Of a DNA stretch of 64,000 nucleotides, positions 51,050 through 59,982 are shown one piece after another. Made by a program: the position numbers and the translations under genes. The stretch lies in the NCBI GenBank assembly GCA_021396245.1, contig WNYE01000081.1, positions 1-64,000 on the forward strand, read 5' to 3'. How positions within the stretch are numbered: the first letter of the stretch is position 1; each line of letters begins with the position of its first letter. Source of the DNA: Sporothrix humicola (Eukaryota > Ascomycota > Sordariomycetes > Ophiostomatales > Ophiostomataceae). The notes below the pieces were generated by a model. That model did not search any database. It saw only the letters and a program-made list of their open reading frames with translations, and was not told the DNA's origin.

Positions 51050-52337
51050 TGCCGGACGGCACCGTGCTGCCGGTCTTCTTTGAGCTCAGACCGGCTCCAA
51101 GATCCGGCCCCTAGAGGCGGGCGCCGTTCACTGGCTGGTAAGTTTCGGTAAGTCGTAGAACTTGTAGACTTTCAAAAGAATAAATACTCCACAGGAGTCA
51201 TATTTCAAGTATTCATCTATCGTTACTGTCCCCGCCGTCTTCCGTCTTACTTTAGTGATATCATGATGTTCTTAAACAGCAAGAATGCAGGATAGGAACC
51301 AGAGTCACGCAATCACCGTAGACAGTATACCCACTTGTCCTCTCAATTATGGCACTTAAAAAATTCAAATAACAGATTCAATCGACAAATTAAAATTCAC
51401 AAGAATAGTGTCGATATTTTCCATGATTGATTTTCACTCCCGTCCTTGGATTTTACTGTGACCTTTGTACGTTTTTCATTTCTTGGAATCCGCTGCTCCT
51501 AGTATAAAATTAATGGATAAACAAGACAAAGAAAAAGGGGGCGGCTGAAACCACGCAAATGAAAGAGCAGACATCAGTCAATGAAATATAACATTAAAGA
51601 ATCAACTAAACATGAGAGACGAGAGAACGACGCGCAATTATATATGTAAATAAAACTACAGCCCAAGGAAAGAGAGTTTAAAAACAATAATAAACATGAT
51701 TCTCAAGTTTAGTTGTTTTAAAGTACACAGCTCCTAACATTAAACAACGAAACCAAACAAAGAAAAGGGGGCAGTGTGGTTAAAACAGCTGCGCAAAACG
51801 AACAAAGAGCAAAGAAGAAGCACACGCAGAAAACAAATCAACTGTTCTCAGATTTTGTTTCTTTCTTTAGTGTCCTCTCTCTTCTTACCTCTCATTGACG
51901 GTCACTCCGTTTCAAACTTGAAAAAGACAAACAAAGAGAGGAAGTAAACAAAGGCACTCAGGGGCTTTCAATTAGGGGTCCTGGATATCGGCGCTAGCGC
52001 CCCGGGACGCGGCACTAGACCGCTAAATTTGGACCCTTTTAGGCCCACACGCCGATTATCCAGTTCAACATCTTATCATGAATATGCTCTGAGTGCATTC
52101 GTCCTTTGAATTCAAAGCATCAATGAGACTACGGGGCAAGTACCTTTTTACAGGGAGACATACCGAAAATCAAAGTTTTTTTAAGGCTACGGGTCACGAG
52201 TTAAAGCATTTTTGGGTCATTAAAGTTAATGGAAAAGTTGGTTTCATTCTGGAAAGCAAAAGAGAACTAATTATGAAAAGAACAAAAGAACAAAAAGAAA
52301 AAGGCGACTTACCTGCAGCCTACCTTGAACCACCGAC
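51050..52337. other. AT-rich intergenic, convergent ends of paralogs 3 and 4
   Basis: 1.3 kb. Two imperfect direct copies of an A-rich/GGGGGC segment occur near 51523-51580 and 51754-51810. Around 51970-52060 a GC-rich islet of about 90 bases includes the 12-base palindrome GGCGCTAGCGCC (51990-52001). A 94-codon frame at 52093-52377 overlaps the paralog 4 end and has no family support. Confidence 0.4.
51990..52001. repeat. GC-rich perfect palindrome
   Basis: GGCGCTAGCGCC, a 12-base perfect inverted repeat inside a small GC islet in AT-rich DNA, flanked by AGGGGTCC on the left and GGACCCTT on the right, themselves near-inverted. Confidence 0.6.
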
Positions 52338-54389
52338 TTATTCGAAAAAATTGCCAGGACGCAGCATGCCGTCGTAGTTCATATTGGAAGGCTTGTGGAC
52401 ACTTAGGTAAGGATTCGCCGGGCGGCCCGCCAGAATGTCCTCGATGCAGTCGTTGGAGATCTTGATGGTGCGGGTCTTGGATTGGCCGTCGGCGCCAGTG
52501 GTGGTGACCGTGTACTCGTGCTCCGGGCCATTGCCAAGCTCGATCTTGGTCAGATTGGGGAAGCGGCCGGCGCGCGTGGCAGTCACCAAAGCCTGGGCCA
52601 GGGCGGCATGGCGCGGCTCCCAGGCAGTCTTGTAGCGCTTGATCGTGTAGAGCGGATGCGGGCGGCCGAGGCGGTTTTTGAGGATGAACCACGAGGACAA
52701 GAAAGAAATGGTCTCGATGTTGGGCGGGAGCTGGGCGACGATCTCGTCGGCCACGGTCTGGGTGGCCGGGGTAATGGTCGTGGGGAGCCGGTTGCCTTGC
52801 TCGATCTGGTCGTCTTCCTCGCAGTAGGGGCCGGCGCCGTTCCAGTCCAGCTGCTCGATGTTGATGGCAAAAGTGCGCAGGCTGGTAAAGGCAGGAAGAA
52901 GCGCCATGGCCGAGCCGGAAGACGAGTTGCTGTTGCCGTTGCTGTTGCTGTTGGCCTCCTCCTCGACCGGCTCCTCATCCCAGTCGTAGCCGGTGTTTTG
53001 GACACGGTCGCCGATAAAAGGCTGTCTGAGCGTCAGAGACGTCAGCGACGTGGTAGCCCACGGCTTCAGAGCCTTGAGAGCGTGGTAGACGGTAAAGTCG
53101 TGACGGTGAGCGAGGTCCACGATGTCGCCGTTGTCGGCTTGTTCCGAGGAGCGGCACAGGCGGCGCGGAGGATGAATGTCGGCCTCGGCAAGCTCAGGAC
53201 CAATAACACTCATCAGGCGGTTGAGCGACCGATGGTTCATGGGGCAGTAGAGGATGAAGAGGGACTTGAGGCGAGGGAAACGGACAGCGGCAGGGCCCAT
53301 GGTGCCCTCGGGCAGCTGGACGGCCGAGGACACGACCATGCCGAAGCCATTGATCTCCAGCTCCCGCAGGTTCGGCGCGCTCCGAATCAGGGCGCCGTCC
53401 GTGTCGAGAACGGGGCGGTCGAAAATGGCGTACGGGTTGTGCGGCTCCTCAATCTCAAGCTTGTCGAGACGGCGGAGGGTAATGGGCGTGGGAGCGCCGC
53501 TCCGAACACCCGCCACCTTCTCTTCTTCGATCGGCACAACACCGAGGCCGGGCGCCACGGCTTGCAGAGACCGGAGAGCCGGCACCACCTCCAAGAAGTC
53601 CAGGAACCGAATTGCGGTGCGTGCAAAGTAGGCCGCCTTAGGCATGAGAGACGGACGGGAGTAGTCCGAAGGCCACAGGTTCGTGTTGCGGAAAAAGGCC
53701 TTGTGCTGCTTCTCCATGCGGTCGATGCGCTTGTTCTGCGCCCGCGTGTTCGGCACGCGCGCAGCAATCGTTTCGGGCCGCTGGCTAGGACGGAAGGACA
53801 GTCCGCTCAGCGCGGCGCGCTCGACAACACCGGCCAGACCCGGGTTGCCCTGGAGAGTGGTAATGTGCTCGTTGAGAACATCGTACGAGCGTGGCTCCAG
53901 GTCTCGGTACAGCTGTTCGCGGGCCATCTCCTGCACATAGGCCGAGTTGAGTGGGTCGGCCACCATGCCGGCGACGATCTTCTTGTAGTCAAAGTGCTCG
54001 CCATTGTCCTCGATATCGCTCTCATCGTCGTCCTCGTCGTCCTCGTCGTCGTCATCGTCGCCCTCCTCGTCATCCTCGTCATCCTCATCATCATCGTCAT
54101 CCTCCCAATCATCGTCGTCATCGTCACCCTGAGGATGAGCTGGCACACCCGTGTCATCGTCATCTTCCCAGGCGTCAATGGCGCGGTCGATAGCCTCGTC
54201 GCTCATACCCTCAGTCGCGTCTGCATTCTCCTCGTCGCCGTCGTCTCCATCATGCTCACCTTCGCAGCTGCAATCAGAGCCGCACTCCGAAATGTCGTCC
54301 TCGTCGGAAAACGCCATGTTGAAAATCCGTCTGAGAAGCTCAGGCGGAAGTGTATCCAGACGCGACGGGAGAGGAAGCTGAGCAGCCAT
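52338..54389 (-). CDS. F-box/LRR-like protein, cluster paralog 4, with long acidic insert
   Basis: 683 residues, single exon. Opens LPSRLDTLPPELLRRIFNMAF (F-box-like). Residues 25-135 are an extremely acidic insert (runs of D and E, with SDCSCEGEHDGDDGDEE near its start). Then MVADPLNSAYVQEMAREQLY, AIRFLDFLEVVPALRSLQAV, GALIRSAPNLRELEINGFGMV, LNRLMSVIGPELAEA, TVYHALKALKPWATTSLTSL, NIEQLDWNGAGPY, EIVAQLPPNIETISFLSSW and RHAALAQALVTATRAGRFPNLTKIELG. It is closer to paralog 5 than to 1-3 in the middle blocks. A Ser/Asn stretch at about 525-545 is another low-complexity insert. A long open frame on the opposite strand (52482-54407) is a by-product of its codon use. TATA (GTATATAAA) is at 54545-54537. 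Likely SCF adaptor. Confidence 0.7.
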   Translation of the reverse strand: MAAQLPLPSRLDTLPPELLRRIFNMAFSDEDDISECGSDCSCEGEHDGDDGDEENADATEGMSDEAIDRAIDAWEDDDDTGVPAHPQGDDDDDDWEDDDDDEDDEDDEEGDDDDDEDDEDDDESDIEDNGEHFDYKKIVAGMVADPLNSAYVQEMAREQLYRDLEPRSYDVLNEHITTLQGNPGLAGVVERAALSGLSFRPSQRPETIAARVPNTRAQNKRIDRMEKQHKAFFRNTNLWPSDYSRPSLMPKAAYFARTAIRFLDFLEVVPALRSLQAVAPGLGVVPIEEEKVAGVRSGAPTPITLRRLDKLEIEEPHNPYAIFDRPVLDTDGALIRSAPNLRELEINGFGMVVSSAVQLPEGTMGPAAVRFPRLKSLFILYCPMNHRSLNRLMSVIGPELAEADIHPPRRLCRSSEQADNGDIVDLAHRHDFTVYHALKALKPWATTSLTSLTLRQPFIGDRVQNTGYDWDEEPVEEEANSNSNGNSNSSSGSAMALLPAFTSLRTFAINIEQLDWNGAGPYCEEDDQIEQGNRLPTTITPATQTVADEIVAQLPPNIETISFLSSWFILKNRLGRPHPLYTIKRYKTAWEPRHAALAQALVTATRAGRFPNLTKIELGNGPEHEYTVTTTGADGQSKTRTIKISNDCIEDILAGRPANPYLSVHKPSNMNYDGMLRPGNFFE

Positions 54390-55557
54390 TGTAGTGGATG
54401 GAGTTGAAAGGCGAAAAGGATGTGTGTTTTGTTTTGTTGTGTTTTTGCTGTTGCTGTGATCTTTGATCGTTGTTGTTGCTGTTGCTGTTGTGTTTGATAT
54501 TTTTTTTTCTTCCGTCAAAAGCGACACCTTCGTGAGATTTATATACCAGTCGGAGGAATATACAAAATGTCTTTTATTGTTCATAATTTAATTCGTAATA
54601 ATGTTCATGAAAACAAGTTCTTGTTCATGGTGGCCGTGTATTGTGAACATGGTGGTGAACCAGACGCCGTGTCCAGTACATCAAATGAAATGTTAACAAC
54701 GAACAGCTCTGCTGAACAGCTCTGCATTGTCCACGGTTTTCGTGTTTGAAGAGACAAAGAAACTCAACAACCATAAACAATGGTAGGACACCGCCGAAAA
54801 ACAACAAAGGGAATAAACAAACACATTGTCTGAACTTGGTTACAAGGGTATCTTTTGTTCAATGAAGCCCAAGTGCATTTTACCCTTTTCCATAAAAAAA
54901 AAAAAAAAAACATCGCAATGTCAATAAACAGTTTATCAAGAATACACCACCCAAGAAAGATTTTATTTTTTTCACGCAAATTTATTGTTATGGTACTAAT
55001 TAAAAGGTTTTTGTCAGAATATCAACCCGATTTTACTAGTAGGATTGAAACTGCAACATAGAATAAAATGTATGGAATTTGTGATAACAACAGTTTTCAT
55101 TGACTCGGCATAGCTTCAATTTCCCCCCTCCGTCTCATGAACAGTACTAGATTTGATTATCAGACAAATGGCGGACTCCGGCCTTGTTCATAAAGTACGA
55201 GAATAGATATTGTGAACGTTGTTGAAAAACCAAGCTACAGATTCAGAAGCGCCGATGTTCAGCCAAATCCTTGGCCGTGAAGCAAAAACGGAAACAAGAC
55301 TACAGCTTCGTACCATGAACTGGTTGAAGAACGTGTGCACATATTGTTCAAATGACGTCTATTCATTAGGTATATAATGACTGCTTGTATTCACTCTAAA
55401 GGACATGAATTCACATCATCACCAACACATCTCTAAGAAGAAGAGCAAGGAAGAAGCATCCAAGCAACTTCCACCTCGCTCATTGACCATTTGCTCTTGT
55501 CCATTCTACAACTTGCATTGCACCCTTGTATATCACGTTCGCAGAAAGACAGACACG
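54390..55557. promoter_or_regulatory. Shared divergent promoter of paralogs 4 and 5
   Basis: 1.17 kb between head-to-head genes. TATA elements: GTATATAAA (54545-54537, minus gene) and TATATAAT (55371-55378, plus gene). GTTCA/TGAAC sites cluster at 54577-54584, 54602-54610, 54621-54629, 54641-54650, 54655-54660, 54713, 54831, 54855-54862, 55137-55143, 55184-55190, 55210-55218, 55315-55320 and 55344-55350. A 16-base A run is at 54895-54910. A 13-base tandem duplication (GAACAGCTCTGC unit) lies at 54701-54726. Confidence 0.6.
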
Positions 55558-57480
55558 ATGGACAATTCGGCCAACTCTTCTTCTAACCCTCCCCCCAACC
55601 CCCCTCCAAGCCCCTCCTCTAGCCCTCGTCCTAACACGTCTTCGGGCCCTCCTTCTAGCCCTCCTCAAAACCCTGCCGTTAACCCTGGAGGTGACTCTGC
55701 AGGCGATGTTGCAGGCGACCGTCCCCCATATGATGTCACCAAACGGCTCCCTGCCGAGCTCATTCGTCGGTTCATGGAAGAGGCATTTAATGTCAACATC
55801 TATGAGCCCCAGCCAACCAGGACCTCCTTCGAATTCCCATACGACGTGGTCCAGCTTTCCGATCTCGCCCATGATTGGAGGCTGCCCCGAAAATGGCTCG
55901 ACCCTGCCCGTGAGCTATTCGACCGTATAACACCGTTGAATCTTCCCTTGAACGACCGGCTGGCGGCGGCCGCTGTTGACAAGTGGGTTGAGTGGCTATC
56001 GAAGAACGGTAATGCCCGGGGCAACAACGTTCAGTTTCTTCTGCTTGGCCGTGATACAACGGACTCCAACGAGGGTTCGGACGCGCCAAACACTGACGAA
56101 GACAGAGTAGACTTGGCATACTCCGTCATGGATCTGTTGCGAACCACGCCCCGCCTAGTTCGCCTGGTCTGTTTCGACATCGATGATGTTGCCAGGGTTA
56201 CAACTACGCACCCGCAGCCGCTCCTACTACCCAATGTCTTATTGATGCAAATCAACAACAAGTCCCAAGGCACCATTACCCTGGACCTGGATGGAACTCT
56301 GTTTTCGAGCGTCCCCCGGCTCGAGTACCTGTTGATCGATCGAGTCTCTCATATCGAGCAGTCTTCCGGACGGCCACGCTCTCGCTCTCAGTCGCCTCGG
56401 TCCCCGCCTCCTCCCCGCGCGATTCCCCAGCCGCTTTCTATCTTTACTTTGCAGACGCCTCAGACGTATCGCGACGAGTTCCGGCAGGCGCCACCTCGTC
56501 CGACCCGCTTCCCCAACCTTAAAGGTATGGGAATTTTCTTTTGCCAGCTGCATTGCTCGGAGCTCTTGGCACTGATGAGCCTCGCCGGCCCCGAGCTGAT
56601 GTTTGCATTTATCAGCACGGCCCGTATGACCAGCCGGCCCTCTGCCGCCTGGGACCCAGAGTCGCCCGTCGATGGATTGCCCATGTTCACCGTGCATGAT
56701 GCGGTCTGCGCCCTCCTTCCCTGGGCCAGCACGACCCTCCGTATTCTACATCTGATCCGCGAATCTTATGTCGGTTGGGAGGACATTATGTCGGTCAACG
56801 AGGACAAGGACCTGGCCTGGGCCTTTGGTGGCGCCCCCAGCAAGTCGTTTGCCAACCTCCTGCCGCGGTTCACTGCCCTCAATGAGTTTCACATCTTTAT
56901 TGACCAGCTGGACTGGCGGTACGACAGCGAGCCCGGTGCCGAAGACGGCATCCACCTCGACACGGCTGCCGTCCACAAGATCCGCGCGGTCGCCGACCGG
57001 ATCGTCGAGTACCTTCCGCCCAACATCAAGGAGCTGGTCATCAAGCCGTGCACCGGCGAGACCGACGGCAACGACTTGTCTTATTATGAGAACAGCAGTG
57101 CTCGCGAGGATGCCATGGAGAATTTCGACTGGTGGCCGCGCCGCCAGTGCCTGGCCATGGCTCTCTTGGCCGCCACGCGTGCCGGTAAGTACCCCAACCT
57201 AACCTACATTTCGCTCAAGGGTCCTGACTTTGATCAGCACAACAAGGAGGCCCACGATCAAGACGAAGCTGGCGTCGGGCCGGCCATGAACGGGTATGGT
57301 CACGAGTCTTGTGAATATTACACTGTCCCCACGCCTGTCCCCGGCCAGCCAGATGCTCTTCGCGATCGGGAAATTCGACTCGAAGTCCGCTTCGCCCGGA
57401 CGCTGGTGGTTATGGACCCGGACGAGGAGACCAACGCTGGCACAATTTTGCGAGTTCTGCCATTCCTTAACGACAATTAA
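55558..57480 (+). CDS. F-box/LRR-like protein, cluster paralog 5, proline-rich head
   Basis: 640 residues, single exon. Residues 1-55 are Pro/Ser/Asn-rich (PPPNPPPSPSSSPRP type). The F-box-like segment is KRLPAELIRRFMEEAF at about residue 62. Later blocks: VMDLLRTTPRLVRLVCFDID, GTLFSSVPRLEYLLIDRV, LLALMSLAGPELMFAFI, TVHDAVCALLPWASTTLRIL, IDQLDWRYDSEP, RIVEYLPPNIKELVI and WWPRRQCLAMALLAATRAGKYPNLTYISLKG. It is the most diverged copy in the first half: the DPLNSA block is replaced. The frame is open to an ATG at 55405, but that lies only about 27 bases after the TATA at 55371; the ATG at 55558 gives the spacing seen in the other paralogs. Likely SCF adaptor. Confidence 0.68.
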   Translation: MDNSANSSSNPPPNPPPSPSSSPRPNTSSGPPSSPPQNPAVNPGGDSAGDVAGDRPPYDVTKRLPAELIRRFMEEAFNVNIYEPQPTRTSFEFPYDVVQLSDLAHDWRLPRKWLDPARELFDRITPLNLPLNDRLAAAAVDKWVEWLSKNGNARGNNVQFLLLGRDTTDSNEGSDAPNTDEDRVDLAYSVMDLLRTTPRLVRLVCFDIDDVARVTTTHPQPLLLPNVLLMQINNKSQGTITLDLDGTLFSSVPRLEYLLIDRVSHIEQSSGRPRSRSQSPRSPPPPRAIPQPLSIFTLQTPQTYRDEFRQAPPRPTRFPNLKGMGIFFCQLHCSELLALMSLAGPELMFAFISTARMTSRPSAAWDPESPVDGLPMFTVHDAVCALLPWASTTLRILHLIRESYVGWEDIMSVNEDKDLAWAFGGAPSKSFANLLPRFTALNEFHIFIDQLDWRYDSEPGAEDGIHLDTAAVHKIRAVADRIVEYLPPNIKELVIKPCTGETDGNDLSYYENSSAREDAMENFDWWPRRQCLAMALLAATRAGKYPNLTYISLKGPDFDQHNKEAHDQDEAGVGPAMNGYGHESCEYYTVPTPVPGQPDALRDREIRLEVRFARTLVVMDPDEETNAGTILRVLPFLNDN

Positions 57481-57906
57481 ACCTAGCGAGGCAAGGTAAG
57501 TGACGCTCCAATAAAGTGCATCCTCAATTTCCTTTGTTTTGTTATTACTACAGATTGGCTCTTTTTCTTTTTCTTCTTTTGCTTTGTCTTTCGTAGGATT
57601 CAATATACGGGTAAGTTCTCAAACCATTAAATATCAAATGTCTATCCAGACTAACTTCATTTCTAATGACCTATAGTTACGTGAACAAAGTAAAACCAAT
57701 GTATCGTTTCAAACAGCAGCCGTATCATGTAAATCTTGACACAAAATTGTTGACGAAAACAAAAATGGTATCATTTAGCACCGTTTGTTTACTAGCCCCT
57801 TTTCCATATTTCGCTCCTTCCTCAGTCGGTTCATGATTGTGGGCGCTGTATTGTGGATACGGTCAGACCCGCCCTTAGCCTTGGGACGTTCCTGCCGGAA
57901 TTGTAT
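57481..57906. other. Intergenic, convergent 3' ends
   Basis: 426 AT-rich bases between paralog 5 and the DUF3632 gene. GTAAGT-like strings occur after the stop but no coding exon is indicated. Confidence 0.4.
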
Positions 57907-59277
57907 CTATGCTTGCTGGACTTCAACACTGGCCTCCCCCTCCTCCTCTCGACGCTCATTTTCTTGTTCTTCCATCTCCATCTCCCACTTCCGCAACTGT
58001 TCTTCTTCCTCTTCAGCGCTCTCCTTCTCGGCCCTCTCCATGTAGTCGACAGCCGACCGGACGGCAGACTGAACAATAGTTCGGTCGTCTTCGGACAGGC
58101 CATCGTCTCCGGCAGTTTGTGCCAATTTTTGGAATCGCTCTTTCCAGAATAACCAACGTGCTCCCGATAAGCCCGCCCTGGCATCCGGAACTTGTTCACG
58201 GAACAAAGGGCCAGGTGGTACATCATTGTCATACTCATTGGTCGTGTCGTCTTCCATTTCCTGCAAATCTTCATAGTCTTCATCGTTTTCCTGGGCCTTC
58301 TTAAACAGTGCTTTGCCGCTGTGAACGATCCACTCGGTGGCAACCAGAACGGAGCACCACTGTGCTGAGGTGAGAGTGTTATCTCGGTCAACTTTGTTGC
58401 TGTCGCTCTTCCCCTCCAGTGCATCTCGCAGCGCATACACCGCCTCGTCATACCAGGTGGTCAGACCGGCCTGTAGACACCGTGCGGAAAAGGCGCTTTG
58501 GTTGCGCCAATGCCGGATGGCTTCGTCGGATATTGATATTGATACATTGGTATTTTCCACAATGACCCGCGGTCGTGCGCTGCCTTCGGTCCAACGTGGC
58601 ACAAACAATGGCAGGTCGCGCCAGAGCTGCATGTCGCTGTTGCCCCAGACGGACACGGTGCCGCGGGGCAGCTGCCGCAGCTGGTCCAAAATGGCGACCA
58701 GTGTGGCCTGACCGGGGTGCTCGGTGTCGTGGGGCACGATGCGAGCAATCCCCAGCAAGAGCGTCCAGAACGACCAGAGAAAAGCTTCCATGGTCACTGC
58801 GGTATCTGCGGTGCCCTCGTCTTGGCCCTTCTCGTCCTTGCTCTCGTCGTCGATGGGCGGACAGAGCATATTGAGGGCGATGGCCGCCGCGGTGCTCACA
58901 TGCTCAATATCTGAATTATCTGAATCGTCGCTTGAGGAATCCTCTTTTTGTCGCAGGGCATCGCCAAAGACGGCGAGGATGGCCTCCTCGTGCGGCAAAG
59001 GCGTCGACGACTGTACCTTTTCGATACCGAACGGTAGTGTCGATGGCGCGGTCTGTGGTGTAGCAGACGGGCCATCGTCTTCCAGTGGCTTCAGAGATTT
59101 CGGTGATGGTGCATTTAATTGGGATTTTGATGGCCGTGTGTCGTCTGACTGTGCTTTTTGAATAGGTGGTTGCGGCGATTGCGGCGACCCTGGTGTTGAT
59201 TGAGGCCGAGCTTCAGTGCTTGAACTGCTGTCAGTTGGGCCAGCAGCGACAATGTCGCGGTCCGGAGATGCAGCCAT
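57907..59277 (-). CDS. DUF3632-type protein
   Basis: 456 residues, single exon. The first 100 residues are Pro/Ser/Gln-rich and probably disordered. The core (about 130-390) is helical: AFLWSFWTLLLGIARIVPHD, LVAILDQLRQLPRGTVSVWG, QLWRDLPLFVPRW, AFSARCLQAGLTTWYDEAVYALRDAL and WCSVLVATEWIVHSGKALF. The WRDLP...W pattern with a later F-A-x-L-x-x-x-G stretch is what I know from the fungal DUF3632 family, often linked to heterokaryon-type or regulatory contexts but without a known function. The tail is Glu-rich coiled coil (KESAEEEEEQLRKWEMEMEEQENERREE). The start at 59277 is the last Met before the low-complexity head; the frame is open to 59451. Confidence 0.65.
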   Translation of the reverse strand: MAASPDRDIVAAGPTDSSSSTEARPQSTPGSPQSPQPPIQKAQSDDTRPSKSQLNAPSPKSLKPLEDDGPSATPQTAPSTLPFGIEKVQSSTPLPHEEAILAVFGDALRQKEDSSSDDSDNSDIEHVSTAAAIALNMLCPPIDDESKDEKGQDEGTADTAVTMEAFLWSFWTLLLGIARIVPHDTEHPGQATLVAILDQLRQLPRGTVSVWGNSDMQLWRDLPLFVPRWTEGSARPRVIVENTNVSISISDEAIRHWRNQSAFSARCLQAGLTTWYDEAVYALRDALEGKSDSNKVDRDNTLTSAQWCSVLVATEWIVHSGKALFKKAQENDEDYEDLQEMEDDTTNEYDNDVPPGPLFREQVPDARAGLSGARWLFWKERFQKLAQTAGDDGLSEDDRTIVQSAVRSAVDYMERAEKESAEEEEEQLRKWEMEMEEQENERREEEGEASVEVQQA

Positions 59278-59982
59278 CGCAGCAGTTTGCGATGCGTGAC
59301 GAAATAAAGAAATTGATGATTGGTAGGATGCAGTTTTCGGAATAAAAGAAAGACAGTAAAAAGGCAGTTCCCGTTTGATATCGAGTTTGGCATGAGTTGA
59401 GCCGCAATGCACCAAATTCGGACAGCTAGGTCGAGCGGGGTATTGCGCCACGCCTCAGCCTCGAAACAGCCATTGGTCTGTAAATGCAGCGTAACGTTGA
59501 AACCGCCGGGCACGATGCGTTTGCAAATGCGATAACTGTCGCCTACAATGTCCTTTTTGAAAGTGCACTTTTGATATTTGCACATGTTAGGCATACCATT
59601 TTCAGCTGGTTTCAGCCACAACTGCCAGCGAATAGATATTTTTAAGGCGCCCTATCATGATGCACGCTGAAGCGCCTGGGAAGCACACAAGCCTGTAGTG
59701 GCACCACCCTAGGCCAGATTTTGGGCCACACTTTGGGCCAAATGCACAGCCTGCGACGGACCGTCTGGTAGCATCGTGGCCGCCAGCCATTTTATCCTCC
59801 AGTCCCTCAAAGGCTTTGCATATTAAATAAGGAGACTGCCCTGTCGAGCTGTTGCGATATTTTGTTTTTAAGAAATGTAAGAAGCTCAGTACCAAGCGCA
59901 GTTGGGTTCCAGTATATCCATATTCAAAATATCTCCACACAACATAACAGGACTCCGAGCGAGAAGGCATTTCGCAACAATC
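59278..59982. promoter_or_regulatory. Divergent promoter of the DUF3632 and following genes
   Basis: 705 bases between head-to-head genes. Nothing conserved is visible apart from a repeated GGGCCA/TTGGGCC string at 59700-59740. No RNA gene is seen. Confidence 0.35.

Noticed and set aside
52482..54407. 641-codon open frame on the plus strand opposite paralog 4
   Set aside because: It mirrors the GC-rich codon use and acidic run of the gene below it (giving valine/leucine-rich nonsense); no domain; paralog 4 has clear family blocks.
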